DNA of 64,000 nt from Acholoe squamosa (GCA_949317995.1 OX439042.1:13185174-13249173); one strand, 5' to 3'; numbered from the stretch's first letter, positions 38,966-51,061 are shown. Made by a program: numbers and translations. Notes: generated from the sequence alone by a model not told the origin.

Positions 38966-40572
38966 TAATTGTTGATACAGCTGCATATAAGACATCTAAG
39001 GATAGCCACATTCATGTATAATGCCTATGCAATCAAATGAATTTCCTTCTTGATTATAGTTCCCATCTTGGTTGTCATGATTTGATGTTCGTCTCACAGG
39101 GAAAATGCCCATCAGCAGGGCATTTCAATATGACTTCTATAGCTATCATTTTGAAATGCCCTCCTGAGATATCCTCAAGAAAGCATTTTTCAAGATGGTA
39201 CGACTAGACCCCTTCAAATCATAGTGGAATTCCTCACTCTAATGACATTACAGCCCTGCATCTAGTGGTTACTGATAATTCTACTGGTATGACTGCCCTA
39301 TCAAACCTATGTAATCTTACAGTGCAGTCATACCAAGATACCGTTCTAATGTTAAGGTTTTTAGATCATAATGGCTATGTCCAGAAAGGCCTTTCTAATT
39401 TTGGTGGTAGGAATCGTCAATAGCTTATGAGAAGGGTTGAACCTGTATTAATGCACATTTTGATGTGTAATCAATAATAAAGGTCAGTGAACTGTGACAC
39501 AATGTAGGGGGGGGGGATGAAGATGCTCTTATAAAGGGAATTGTTTATCTTGGATAGTCAAAGTCTTTTCCCATGCCCTGTGCAGGTATCTGGACATACT
39601 GCTAGGGGTAGCCTTGCATCCTGACAACCAATAATGTGTACATCTGAGAAAAGATATGACATGTCATGTAGCTGCAATATGATTTAGCATCTATAGTACC
39701 TCACAAATAAGGTATAACCTAAAAAGATGTACACCCAGAGTTAAATGAAAGAAGTGTATGAATGCAGAACAGAGGCCCTGGTGTTAGAACCTCAAATACT
39801 TATCTGTAATAAACCTTCCTCACTTCTCCTCCTTATATAGGTAGGCCTTATACGCGACACATCATGGGAGGAGCCTCGGTACACCTATGGACATATTCGT
39901 CCTTCCATACAGCATACCTCTAGGCAGTGGCATACAGTCAATAATTCAGCAGCGGTTCCTAGACGGAAGACTCCATTGGCATAATACACAGAGACAAGCA
40001 TGGTCATTGGAAAACAGGACATCCTTCTGATTTGCATAAAAAATACAACAACATGAATATGTTGGAAGGGAATGTCTGAATGGATAGAGGCATCCCCATT
40101 GAGATATTGAATATCCATTGCCATGGGGAGGGGAAGAGTCAGTAGATACCATACTGGCCAGTAAAAGCGCCCGGGTGCTCATTCATTTCCACTGTACCCC
40201 GAGTGCTTATACGAGACAGGTGCTTTTTTGAATACTGTTTTAGTGCTTAAGATCAATTTCAATACACCTATACCCCAGGTGCTTATTTCAGACCAGTGCC
40301 TATTTGAGACCCTGCCGCTTAAACAGGCCATTAACTAACTGCATGGCATCATATATATATGCATCCATTAGAAGCCTATTACCAAATACTTCTTAGCACC
40401 CACATTAATGTTTGCATTATGTAATATAATTTCAATTTAAGGGGAATTTAGCTATGTGTTCATGAGGGCAAGTTTTAATTGGCCAATTACATTAATCTAA
40501 GACATAAACAATTCATTTTAAAAATCATGCTGCTCCATGGGCTTTGATAAGTAGCCCGTGAAGCATTAAGTG

Positions 40573-40760
40573 CACTGTAAAAAAAGCTCTTCGAAATAAC
40601 AATGAATCATTGTCCTAAAATTCCCTTCATTATTTTTGCAGAGATTCCTTGTACCATCCTACTGCCTCCTTGGAAATAACAACGAATCATTGTCCTAAAA
40701 TTCCCTTCATTATTTTTGCAGAGATTCCTTGTACCATCCTACTGCCTCCTTGGGCTTTTT
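40573..40760 (+). repeat. GAGATTCCTTGTACC element with 80-bp internal duplication
   Basis: Begins TG|CACTGTAAAAAAAGC. An 80-base segment (40592-40671) is repeated immediately (40672-40751) with one or two differences. Relatives sharing TTGGGACAAGGA or GAGATTCCTTGTACC occur near 24420, 36445, 38340-38480, 44640-44960 and 47629-47830. Confidence 0.75.
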
Positions 40761-42051
40761 GTAAAAACTACATTGCTGCACTGCAATACAATTATGATAG
40801 CTTGCTGTTCTGTTTTACGAGGATCCCGGTTGATTCGACAGTTATTTTTTACGGTGTAGGGCTACCTACAAAGTATCCTACAAGAGACTGGTTCAAAGGA
40901 AACCATTTTATCCTATATAGTTTATCTGTAGTGTTAATATCAGTTCCTTGCTTCCTGTTCAACCACAATATCTGCTCTGAGAATTCCTGCTCTTCTGGAA
41001 ATCCACAATTTATAAGGAATTACATACTTCCAGCTACTAAAAGAGAATATATGTGCTGAGAACCATGCAGATATAGCAGGAATGAATGTCTACTGCTGCT
41101 GAACAAGATTTCTGGGAGACACATTAAATAGAGGTAGGTGTGATAAGATGTGGGTAGAGAGATAGTGAGTAGAGGAATAAGTGTAATTTGTCTCACCTAC
41201 CTGTCCACACCTGTAGGAAACTGGAGGGTGTCGCGTCTATGGGAAAAGGTAGTTTTGCATAACAAGTACTTCACTTGCTGCAGTCTCTTTCTTTGTAGTC
41301 CTAATCTTGGACAAAATAAAAGAACTTGAAAGGGTGTGTGACAAAAGTACGTACCTCACAGTGCAGCACAAACCATTCTAAAGCAAGACAGGTGACTAAT
41401 ATGGTGTGTAGAAGTCAAATATTGAAGAAGAGCGTAACTTCTTTGAAAAAGAGGGCACCTACTCCCTGCTCTATCTAGCATACGAGAAACACCCTCCAGT
41501 AGTAAGAGCCCATGAGGATACTACACAAGGTGCTAGAAAAGGCACGTTATGTCAGCATCACAGTATGATTTGGAAATTCTATTAATATGTGTTTGTATTG
41601 TGAGTCTTACTACAGTTTGTGACTCTTCAGGTGTAGGATGTTGTACAGTGTCCCGGTGTTTTACTGTAAAAATTTTAAAAAAGGACTTCATTTTGATGCA
41701 CAAGTTTTGCTTTTATTTTCATTATGTAACTAGTCCCTGTTACATTCAATGGTTCAGATACCCTATTGATATCCAACATGATGTCCCATAATTATAAGTG
41801 CAATACTTATTCTGGTGCACCTGGTTTGAGAGACTCCCAATGGCTTGTCACCAGGCATTGCCATATTGCATTACCGCCCCAGATGTGCATTTCCATTAGT
41901 GCCTGGCTATGTGTACTTTGGCGCCCTTTGAATGTTATTTTTTTCCAACAGGTCATTTTTTTTCATCTCTAGTAAGCATAATGGATGAATACTCCCTATG
42001 GCTGCATTCACATATCTTAACAATAGATGGACACAATGCATTAAAACACTA

Positions 42052-42118
42052 CACTGAAAACATAGAAGATCCGAAACTAGTTAGCGGTGACTACTTTAGG
42101 TCCTCAAGTTGACGATAC
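42052..42118 (+). mobile_element. Truncated CACTG element, left 67 bp
   Basis: Matches the first 67 bases of the elements at 25203 and 37474, then breaks off abruptly at GACGATACC. The sequence after it is an unrelated ATCACAAGTC repeat field. Confidence 0.8.
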
Positions 42119-42139
42119 CCATCCACAATAAACACGTTC

Positions 42140-42660
42140 GAATAAGCCAGTGGATTCCTGAGGGGATCACAAGTCATAACACACGCAAGTTTATATCTTT
42201 AATTATTGCTGTGAATTACATGAGTTAATTTTTGTAGCAATCACAAAACATGACACAAGTTTAGATCTCAAGTTATTCCATGGAACTAAACTGTGGAGAT
42301 CACAAGTCATGACACGAGTTCACATCTTGAGGTATCCCTGGTAACAAACTTGGTAGATTCTTGTGGCGATCACAATTCTCAAGTGACAGAAGTTTATGTC
42401 TCGAGTAATTCCCAGAAATTAGATATGTTCCTTCTAAGCAAAACTCAAGAATCAAACGTTCTGATGATATGTTGGATTCTTGTCCAGAAAACATGCATAG
42501 GTTATTCTCGGGAATTGAACAAGTGCATTCTCATGTGGATCACAAGTCACAACACAAGTGTGTATCTCGAGATACTCAGGAATTGAGCATTCTTATGAAT
42601 CAGTTGATTCTTGTGAGAATCACAGGTCTAAACATGTGTCTAAATCCTGTGTTTTCCCCC
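42140..42660. repeat. Degenerate tandem repeat, ATCACAAGTC unit
   Basis: At least six diverged units spaced about 60-80 bases share an ATCACAAGTCatgACAC core followed by a TCTCGAG-like box (near 42165, 42240, 42299, 42369, 42538, 42617). Open frames here come from this periodicity. It adjoins the truncated CACTG element and could be the body of another element. Confidence 0.55.
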
Positions 42661-44960
42661 AGTAAAGAACATGTTTAACCGGGGCAAATCTGGGGTGTGT
42701 GCCATGACATGAGAAAGACACAGGAGAGTCTTGAGATTTATGAAGATCATTTTTATCCATGGAAATCACTAGTCAAAATCTTGTGGTCTGAGGGAAATCA
42801 CAAGAATTTGTCGAGTATGTCTCAGGATTGTGTTTGCAGGGATGCTACATCAACCTAGAGTGGCTGTTCAAAGACATTTTTATTTCCCTTGTTTTCCCCC
42901 AGTGACATTTCTGTTTTGCAATAATTAAACCATTACTCTATAGTCAGTAATAATTAATGGAGATTATTACACTTAATAAGGTGGTGTAGCGTGGCCGTTT
43001 ACCCTACATCTTTTGCAGCAGTAAAGTAGACATGCATGATGTGACTTGTGATGACAGTTCAGAGAGTTTTCTACTATAGGATGGAGTGTAGGGTGTCCAT
43101 TGGGAGGAGAGGCAGGTCCCGCTAGGATTTGATGTCTTGGGAAATCAAAGTCTTATCTTTCACTGCTCACTGTGTGTAGTGGCAGGGCTGAAGACATTCT
43201 GATTGGGGGTGGGCAGGGCTCTATTTCAAATTAGACGACGATCCCCCCCCCAATTTGGAGTTTTGAACCAACAGCAAATGTACAAAAGGTCAATAGACAT
43301 AATGGTACCTACGGGGCAGTATCTAATAATTAAAATGCATTGAAAGGAGTCTTGAGCTGATCAGAAGACTACTAGATATAGAACAATGGTACACATATGT
43401 ACTCAAGCATGTATTAGGAGATAAATTTTACAATTTAGTCAGATTCTATGATCGTAGTGGTATTTTGCTGATCGTTGAGCTATTTGGTGATCGCAGGTTG
43501 TTTTGAAACAGATCCCTGATATCACAACAGGGAATAGGTATATCTTAGTAGGAGCATGACATATCTACACTGGGGGCTCATGCCCCATATATCTACATGA
43601 TTGTGTAGTATTGACAGAGGAAGAGAAAAGTCATTCATGCGGTAGTGGTAGCAGAGGAAAGGCAACCACGTTTACTCACCCAGAGGAAGAAAAAAGTCAA
43701 AAGGTGATGAGATGAGAGAGTGATCCAAAGACTGAGTAGAAGGCATGAGAGGCACCCTTCTCTGTTTTCCTACTTTCATTACCTCGAAAAAATAATATGT
43801 TATTTAGCCCTTAGTAAAGGTCACAGTATTTGGAAATAAATAGCTTTTAAAGGGCATTCAGCATTTTCATCTTATTCAGCTGCATATCAGACATATGTAT
43901 ACATGGGTAGCCTCTTTCATGTAGATTACTGACTTTGTATTCCTCTTACAGTGAAAAGTGAGAGAAATGCAATTTGGTATTGGTGTGTAGGAATCGTCAA
44001 TAGTTCATAAGAAGGCGTTTGACCACCTCTCTCCAAGCACAATCGTGAACAAGGTATCTGCTGGCAGTTTCAGGCAAGCTAACTTATCTCAGCCACTGTC
44101 ACTTGGTCACTTTGACTAAGATCCCTTAGTCACTTTGACTTGGATATAGTGGCATAGTGTTGCCTTTACACACCAGGTGGCAGTGCGGTTTGAAACAGGA
44201 TTTTTCTGGTGGCTTCATACCGTAAATTGTTGGATAGATGTCAAAATGCTGGTGATTTTCAGGCACTGTATACATTTGAGGCTTTTGCAATTCAATACAA
44301 CATCAAGCTTGACAGCCGCTACAGTGTTACCTCCTGCAATCTTTTCCCTTTGTTCTGTTTATTATTGTTTACATTATATACTATACTAGAGTATCGTCTC
44401 TGCCTGTTGTCTCAGAGAGAACAATAGAAAATTTGTTTTGCAAGAATCGCTGCCATGGAGGGGCCTCTAATGGAGCCCTGACTATGGAGGTGAATGTCTG
44501 AATGGATGGAGGTAACCACTATCAGATATTGAATATTTATTCCATGGAGAGAGGCAGAATCAGGAGATAATTGCATGGTATCATATGCATCCATTAACTG
44601 CCTACACTTTAAAAAATACAACAAAAGAAAAACCATGAAATCCTTGTCCCAGAATTGCCAAAATCCATCTTTAATTTCACAGAGATTCCCTGTACCACCA
44701 TACTACAAGGATCTCCGGTGAGTTCAACAAGCATTGCTTAGAGGGTAACGGTTCAAGATTCAAATACTTGGCACATAACCGGTGACTCCACCAGGATCCC
44801 TGTAAAACTGAACAGTGAGCCTCCATAATCAAGTTGCAGTGAAGCAGTGTATAGTTTCTACAATGAAGCCCCAGATGCCAGTACAGTGGTTCAAAGAAGC
44901 TCTGTGAAAATAACAATGGATCTCTGGCAACTTTGGGACAAGGATTTTGCCAATATTCGA

Positions 44961-45751
44961 CGACATTGTCTTTACACTGCAGTTCTTGCTCAAGTTCTTT
45001 CTCTGAAGAGATAAAACCAATTCTTTCCCAGATCTAACTCTTAACCACTTTCTTTTTATGAGAGCATTTTGTTGTTAGGAGGAATCACTCTGCAAAAGAT
45101 AGTTTGAACTGCAAGAAATGTTTTAAAGGCACCTCAACCAGCAAAATTCAAAATGGTGGACACACAGGACGTCCATACTAAGCCCTATACGTGGAGTTTT
45201 ATGGGAGTAGAGACAAATTACTCCTCTGAATAGTATCCAACAAAATAGTAATGATATCAGAAATCCCATTACCTTAGAAGTCCACTTGACATCCTTTACC
45301 CTTTGAATTCTGCCATGCACACGACTCCCCCCTTTCAATGCTTTAATGTAGGCTCATCAACCGTTAACACAAAGGAAACATGAATAATTGATTACTACAT
45401 CCTAGATCCCGGGTCCCCCGTCCTAGATACTAAAACCCCATGCCCGCACACCTTATCGCCTTCCAAATTAGAGCTGTCACGCAACTTGCTCTTTTCAGTT
45501 TACACCCAGTGATAATATGTCATGAAGGTCCAAACTTGGCAACAACTAATAAGTACATAACCCTAGGTTAAGCCCTCTAAAGTACATACATTTGAAGGTA
45601 TACAAAGCTCGATTGGTCCTATGGCCCCAAAAGACTGATCAACAACGATATATATTGAACCAACTAAAGTCTACCATGAAAGCTGCCTCCCCCCCCCCAT
45701 TTTCTACCACGTTCCTTTGCCCCGTTGGGCCAGTGCTGCTTACAAGTTCTG
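44961..45751. other. Gene-free stretch
   Basis: Short repeated words (CCCTTTGAATT, GTAGGCTCA) link 45295-45360 with 46110-46175. No gene. Confidence 0.45.
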
Positions 45752-46025
45752 GAGAGCTTTTCTCAAAATGGTACGACTGTACACAGACACCACAGTTTGA
45801 TCCCCTCTAAATTTGAGCGAGCGATCATAGGAAATCCACTATGACTGCTGTGTACAATCAGCACTTAATACAATAATTACGTATACATTACACTCAGTAG
45901 GGCAGTCATACCAATGTTATTATTAATGACCAAGAGATGCAGCTCAATAATGGCAGTATAGTGAGAGATCCGACTACGATTTGAAGGGGGTCTAGTCGTA
46001 CAATCTTGAGAAATGCCTTCCCGGT
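45752..46025. mobile_element. Foldback MITE with AAGGCATTTCTCAAGATGG ends
   Basis: The left end (AGAGCTTTTCTCAAAATGG) and right end (CAATCTTGAGAAATGCC) pair, with GTACGACT inside each. Partial relatives with the same AAGATGGTATGATTAGACCCC end are at 6245-6310, 31003-31200, 33455-33640 and 39178-39380. Confidence 0.65.
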
Positions 46026-46254
46026 TATGTTTGTTTTGCAGCTAAACGAAAAATAGTCATGTACAACGAATACTGGTCACTCTCTTTCCGCAGATGTGTC
46101 AGTGCACCTGGGCCCTTTGAATTTTACCATTTGTGAACCTCCATTTTTTCAAGGTTTTCAAAGTAGGCTCAATAAAAGCCTCTCACAAAGAATCCAACCT
46201 TGGCATTGAAACACACTAGTGCATTCATGTAATACTACTATGGCAAGCGATATG

Positions 46255-47046
46255 TTCACCCCCCTGATATCACAGTTTCTTCATTTGATAACACAGCTTT
46301 TGCCACTGATATCACAGTTTTTGGATTTGATATCAGAGTTATTCGATGAAAACCCCTGTATCAGGCTGATAATGTAGATTAGAGCAAAAATTGGGATTAA
46401 TTGAATGATATTCCAATTAATCAGAAACATACATTTATTATTCTTCATGTTATGTAAACTCCAGTATCGGGGTGAAACAGTTTTAAACTTTGATATCACA
46501 GTTTTAAACTCTGATATCAATTATTTTAATTGTGATATCATGGATTTTATCTTTGATATCAAAGTTTTTAGATGTGAAATTGATGTTTTAATTCTGATAT
46601 CATAGTCATATACTGGAGTTTACATAATGTGAGAGGGCTTCCCTAGCCCACTTAAAAGGGTCTATTTCTCCTCTTTCCTATCCCCTCGGGATGTGTGTGG
46701 TGCACATATGCGCGGGCACTGACACATTCCCCTGTGAAATTGTGTAATGTAGTTCTTGCCATGAATATGACCTTAGCTGTTGAAATGGCGTTAAACATCT
46801 ATTACTCACTCACTCACTACTCACATAATGTGAGAAAACAGAAAAAAGCCAACACAAACACTTATTTTCTATGTATAAAATGAAAAGGAAGGTTGGGAAA
46901 TGAATGTATCAGTCTGATATGGCAATATTTCAGAAAAATAACTCTGATATCAGATTAGGAAACTGTGATATCAAAGTTAGAAAACCCTGATATCAAATTC
47001 TAAAACTGTGATATCAAATAAAGAAAATCTGATATCAAGGGGTGAA
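46255..47046. mobile_element. GATATC-word element with SINE inside
   Basis: Ends read TTCACCCCCCTGATATCA and TGATATCAAGGGGTGAA. GATATC occurs about fifteen times in three blocks (46265-46345, 46487-46605, 46915-47035). An inner inverted repeat pairs TGTTATGTAAACTCCAGTAT (46449) with ATACTGGAGTTTACATAA (46609). A SINE lies just beyond the inner right arm. No coding capacity. Confidence 0.65.
46635..46822 (+). mobile_element. SINE with ACTC tail, copy 1
   Basis: Begins GGGCTTCCCTAGCCC, contains a TGACCTTAGCTGTTGAAATG block and ends in an (ACTC)n tail. It is flanked by a perfect 13-bp duplication ACATAATGTGAGA (46622-46634 and 46823-46835), the mark of target-primed insertion. No clear tRNA A and B boxes are visible, so the head is either 5S/other-derived or missing. 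Confidence 0.85.
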
Positions 47047-48186
47047 TATTTGACTTGCCACATACGTCTGATTAAACTCCAACTCTCCAGAACTTATCTT
47101 CCTACCTCCTATCCTAAATAATAGACCCCTACATGGCCCTAAATTCCTCCCCAGAGATGCAGTGTCTATTGATAAGACAGTACACGATACCCATAAAGAT
47201 AACAGTGGGGTGTTCCCTATCTCAATGCTCACAGTCGTGTATGGTATATAGGTCCTTGTGGTGTTTTAAACAAAGGCACGGACTGAGTTGGGGAGAGGTC
47301 ATTATTCATCATGCAATAGGGGTAGTGGGAGGTTTGAGGGGGACATAAAAGTTTTGACCACTCCTGAGTGGTGTAAAAACTTTGGCCTACTCCTGCCAGC
47401 GGGGGTGGGGAATGAGCCTATTTTTGCAAAAAGAAGCCTGCGTGCTACTAAAGATCAAAGAGGGGCGTGAAAATGTCACGCCCCTTCAGCGTGAGGGCGC
47501 ACAAAGTATTTTGACTGTTGTTGAATGGGGGCGGGGCGTTATAAAAAGCTTTTGCACCTCTACACAGAATCTGACCACCCCCCTATTCCTAAAGAATTAC
47601 CTCTCCTCCATACACTTATCTCTAGTCTACACTGTAGAAAAAATAGGCAACTTTGGGACAAGGAATTCACCCTTGTTTTTGCGGGAGATTCCTTGTACCA
47701 ATGTGCTTGTACTGCCATCTCAGGTTTCATTGTACAAACTACATTGCTCCACAGCATTACAATTACAGTTGTTAACCATTTACTGTTAGTTTCATGAGGA
47801 TGCCAGGTAGATTCAACAAAACCTCTTATAGTGGAGTGGTTCAACATTCAAATACTTCGGCTGTTATTTTGGCACATTCTAGATATTCCCTTAACACCCC
47901 GTCACCTCCCCCCTTTGATATAGAATATATTTGCAGTAGATGTTTTCAGTAAATTGACTTGCCCACTAGTACATGATATGTATAGTTAGATCTATTTGGC
48001 GATACTCCATTCCAACTGTTATATGTGAGGGAAATGAACCTAATTCCTGTATACTATGAGTATCGGGTATGTCCCGACCAGACATAGCTTCGGTATTCAA
48101 CATCTGGAGTTTCTCTGATCCCTGTGACTGGGTTGGGAGTACTTATTATGTAATACAGAATAAGAGGGTTGGGCCTAGTCACACTC

Positions 48187-48278
48187 GTGACCTATGGGAC
48201 ACGTTACAGTGATTATAATATGAAGTTCTTAAAATACTTTTATTATAAATCACTGTACACGTGACACTTATAGGTCAC
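48187..48278. repeat. Inverted repeat, 34-38 bp arms
   Basis: The arms start GTGACCTAT and end ATAGGTCAC with few mismatches around a 20-base loop, and share the inner part CAGTGATT/AATCACTG. It lies about 230 bp beyond the DIRS recombinase stop. It could be part of that element's 3' end or an independent MITE. Confidence 0.6.
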
Positions 48279-48510
48279 AAGTAGGTAACTAGGCTCTTTC
48301 ATATTATGCGGGAACAGAAAACTCCTGAAGAGGTGCTTCCATATAGACTTTAATGAATAACATGTTTCTCATAAACCTTAGGTGCATCTATGATAGTCCA
48401 ACTATAGCTAAATGCCTCTTCAAATAGACCAGGATACAAACTCCTTGTACAGTGTCTATTGTTATGCTTCCCCTCCCCATCTTGTTGAAGCTTTGGTGGA
48501 ACCAGGTGCC

Positions 48511-48746
48511 TCATGAAGTCTGTTGGGGTAACACTTTTGAGAACATTGTTTCTCTTGCCCTGCATGCTGACGATAGAATCTTTTGTATCGGTGCGGCTGC
48601 CCTACTGGCTGCACTTGTGGCCACATGACGGCAAGTATAGTTAGTGTAGTTGCCTGTCACTCCCCCCTCCAGCATTGTTTGTTTGACTAATCTTGAAACA
48701 GTCTTTGAGGAAGCCTTTCTCTTTGGACCTTTAGAGGTGACCCACA
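48511..48746 (-). pseudogene. DIRS-like tyrosine recombinase, C-terminal part
   Basis: This is the other side of the interrupted recombinase: KTVSRLVKQTML, then YTCRHVATSAASRAAAP and ETMFSKVLPQ before the stop. The family has H-S-T-R in place of YTCR and F-x-K-F-Y in place of FSKVL. The catalytic His and the nucleophilic Tyr therefore both seem to be replaced. Together with the lost Arg upstream, this copy was inactive even without the insertion, or decayed after it. Confidence 0.7.
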
Positions 48747-49092
48747 CACTGTAAAAACAGTGTTTAGGGATTAAACACCAGTGTTTAGAAGTTAAACACT
48801 TGGTTAAACACTTATTTGTCCCACTTTTCTCAACACTTCTTAAGTGTTAAACGCGTTTAATTTTAAACGTGTTTAACTAGGAAGTGTTTAACCAAGTGTT
48901 TAAATGCTAAACACTTAAACACTTTAGCATTTAAACACTTGGTTAAACACTTCCTAGTTAAACACTTCAGTGTTTAGGGTGTTTGAGAATAAGTGTTTAA
49001 ACGCTAAACACCTAAACACTTCAAGTGTTTAGATGTTTAAATATTGGTGTTGAGAAAATTTGGTGTGTATCTTTAAACACCTTTTTTGCAAA
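48747..49092. mobile_element. GTTTA-word foldback element inserted in recombinase
   Basis: The left end reads CACTGTAAAAACAGTGTTTA. The right end, on the opposite strand, reads TGCAAAAAAGGTGTTTA and has lost its CAC tip. Between them are well over a dozen copies of GTGTTTA/TAAACAC in both orientations, including long complementary arms around 48880-48960. No coding capacity is seen. The element interrupts the DIRS recombinase frame, so it arrived after the retrotransposon. Likely a non-autonomous DNA transposon. Confidence 0.75.
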
Positions 49093-49938
49093 ACCTTTCC
49101 TGCAGGAAAGGTTTTGCTGGGGCAGAACTTGGGTCATTGATATAGTATCTTAGATGGGTCCATACACAGAGTCTTGGGTTTGGGAATTCTGTGAATTTAA
49201 TTGCCAATGGGTTTCGCCTTGGATCATTGGTTTTGAGAGTAGCAGAGTATGTGATAGTGCAGTCATCCTCTCCCCATCTTATATCTTCCCTCTTCAGCAA
49301 GACTACTAATTGTAACTGTTGGCCAGGAGCTAATAATAATAGAAGATATGACCGTTTTGTCAGTTGTTCCCAGTCCAGTTCTTTGATATTTCCCCACCCC
49401 TCCTCGTGTTTGAGCACTGGGGTAGGGTCCCAAATGTCTATATTTGTGGGTTTCTCCTTTGAGTCACTCAAAGAGCCCTTTAGTAGTCAACTAACTAATG
49501 CATGCTGCCCAAATGGCTGTCCGTCTACTCTAACGAATATAGATAGAAGGGATCTTGTGGTATTCAGTGTCCCATGTCCTTTTCCCTTTCCTTGAGGTGG
49601 TGCATGTACATCATACACTCTGTCAGTGTGGGCTTACTGACAGATATACCTTTGCTGTCTGCATATTGCTCCAACTTTATGAATGCAGACCTATATTGGG
49701 CTTTGGTAGCAGGTTGCCATGAGCTAGAGAGGGTTTTCCACAGTTCTTCTGGTATGTCTAGACATTGCCATATCCTGGTCATAGGCGAATGGCAACGAGG
49801 CACATCCTGCCTGCCATTGGGAATGTCTTGTTCGGATCTGTTGGCCATAAAAGTGTTGTCTGCATCACCTGATACTCCAGCCTGTTGTTGTAGTTCTGTA
49901 GTTTGGTCAGGCTTGGGAACCAGGGTTGGGTAGGCCAT
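49093..49938 (-). pseudogene. DIRS-like tyrosine recombinase, N-terminal and central part
   Basis: The first frame (49938 to 49564) contains a core-binding-like helix segment, LWKTLSSSWQPATKAQY, typical of recombinase SAM-like domains. After a frameshift the protein resumes near 49520 with DGQPFGQHALVS, is stopped by an in-frame TGA at 49487-49489, and continues with the catalytic half (LLLLAPGQQLQLVVLL). Where the family has Gly-Gln-Arg this copy has Gly-Gln-Gln, so the first catalytic Arg appears lost. The frame ends inside the terminal repeat of the inserted element, which supplies its last few residues. Confidence 0.7.
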
Positions 49939-50069
49939 TTGGGATCTTTATAGTGAAGGGATACATAGTCTCTACACACATAGTTTGTTCTAAAGGCGAA
50001 CATGTCCATTTTGGGTTTCCTCCATTTACTGAATAGGCTCTCCCTTATACCTCTGCCTATAGAGACCAC
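49779..50069 (-). pseudogene. DIRS-like linker after RNase H
   Basis: The frame carries a stretch with KPKMDMFAFRTNY and YKDPKWP. It resembles the conserved region after RNase H in DIRS-type polyproteins, where D-x-F-A-x-R-x-N occurs. Its end overlaps, in another frame, the start of the recombinase region at 49938, which indicates a frameshift between them. Confidence 0.55.
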
Positions 50070-50437
50070 TCCCCTGAGTTCTCAAAAGCCTTAGAGGCTA
50101 AGTCTGCCACTACATTTTCCTCCGTTGGGCAGTAGTGCACACTGAGGGAAGTATTTGAGTCCCAGCAGTCCCGCCAAATGATTTCTGTCTGTTTGTTACA
50201 TGAGGGTGTAGTGGGTGATTGAGTGGACCCCCCTTTCTTGATGCAAGATAAGGCTGTAGTGTTGTCTACAAAGAGCATGATATGTTTACCCATTAGTAGG
50301 TGTCTATACCTCTGCAACGTGAGTTTCACTGCCATCAGTTCCAGCACATTTATATGGGGTCTACTGTGAGGTGCACAGAGAGAAGAACACTGATCACTTT
50401 GACACATACTGCACAGGTCACAACTTCTCTCCCACAT
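50057..50437 (-). pseudogene. DIRS-like RNase H domain
   Basis: The frame contains INVLELMAVKLTLQRY, then LFVDNTTALSCIKKGG and ENVVADLASKAF. These correspond to the Glu, Asp (VDNTTA) and final Asp (VADxxSR/K) motifs of the RNase H that follows reverse transcriptase in DIRS-type elements. The block is the best preserved part of the element. The first catalytic Asp region upstream is not recognisable in this frame. It continues in a shifted frame with the next fragment. Confidence 0.75.
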
Positions 50438-51061
50438 GACATGTTTGAAGGCATGTCAAATGAGGTTGACGCCCTCACATTTGATTTGTCAACTCCACTT
50501 GACATGCGTAATGAAGACACGTCACATATTCCTGATCCATGCACCTGAGTTCCTAGGTAATACAGTGAGACAATTATATAAGGGTCAAGAGCAGTCAATA
50601 GCTATGTACCAATGGTTCAATCAAGGCAGGGCTATAATAGAAGGCAGGGGATATCATAATCACACAGGCCTGCAACAACAAGGCACTTTTTCCTATCCAC
50701 AGAACTTCTACTTGAGTGAGGACCTCTATGCAGTCTATAAGACAAGGGCATGGAGGTGCATGGCAATGCCATATGTCTCCACATACTTTAGATATGAGAT
50801 TATAGATTGTGGGATGGCATACAATCTTTTGGTATTTTCACTGACCCACACATAAGATGTCTAGTCTCTCCTGTTGAAGAATTCAGGATTGTGGGTGTCT
50901 ATTTTGATTTTCAATAACAAATGCAAATTTAACGATGAAATAGAATTCACTACCATTCATTTATAGTATTTGCATACCTTAGTGATCTATTCTTCATAAA
51001 AATAAAATGACACAGATACATCAAATGCCTGAAGTGTTGGTAGTACCTCTTGGCAGTGACG

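Larger units (their letters stand above)
36960..40390 (+). repeat. Diverged tandem duplication, left unit
   Basis: 37120-37400, 38080-38270 and 40060-40150 align in order with 40930-41220, 42985-43180 and 44485-44570. Identities look like 75-85%. The changing offset (3.8 to 4.9 kb) reflects insertions such as the CACTG element at 37474 and the MITE at 38672. No gene is seen. Confidence 0.6.
40930..44605 (+). repeat. Diverged tandem duplication, right unit
   Basis: Partner of 36960-40390. Shared blocks include AACAAGATTTCTGGGAG, GGGAAATCAAAGTCTTAT and GAATGTCTGAATGGAT. Open frames inside it (for example 42293-42586 and 44177-44427) are not shared with the left unit. Confidence 0.6.

Noticed and set aside
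40649..41059. 136-residue + strand open frame
   Set aside because: It spans an 80-bp duplication and part of a segmental repeat and is not conserved in the other repeat copies.
47382..47847. Overlapping 90-135-residue frames on both strands
   Set aside because: They cross a G-tract repeat and a GAGATTCCTTGTACC element, so they are repeat-borne.
49191..49933. + strand open frames of 119-134 residues
   Set aside because: They are antisense shadows of the DIRS recombinase.
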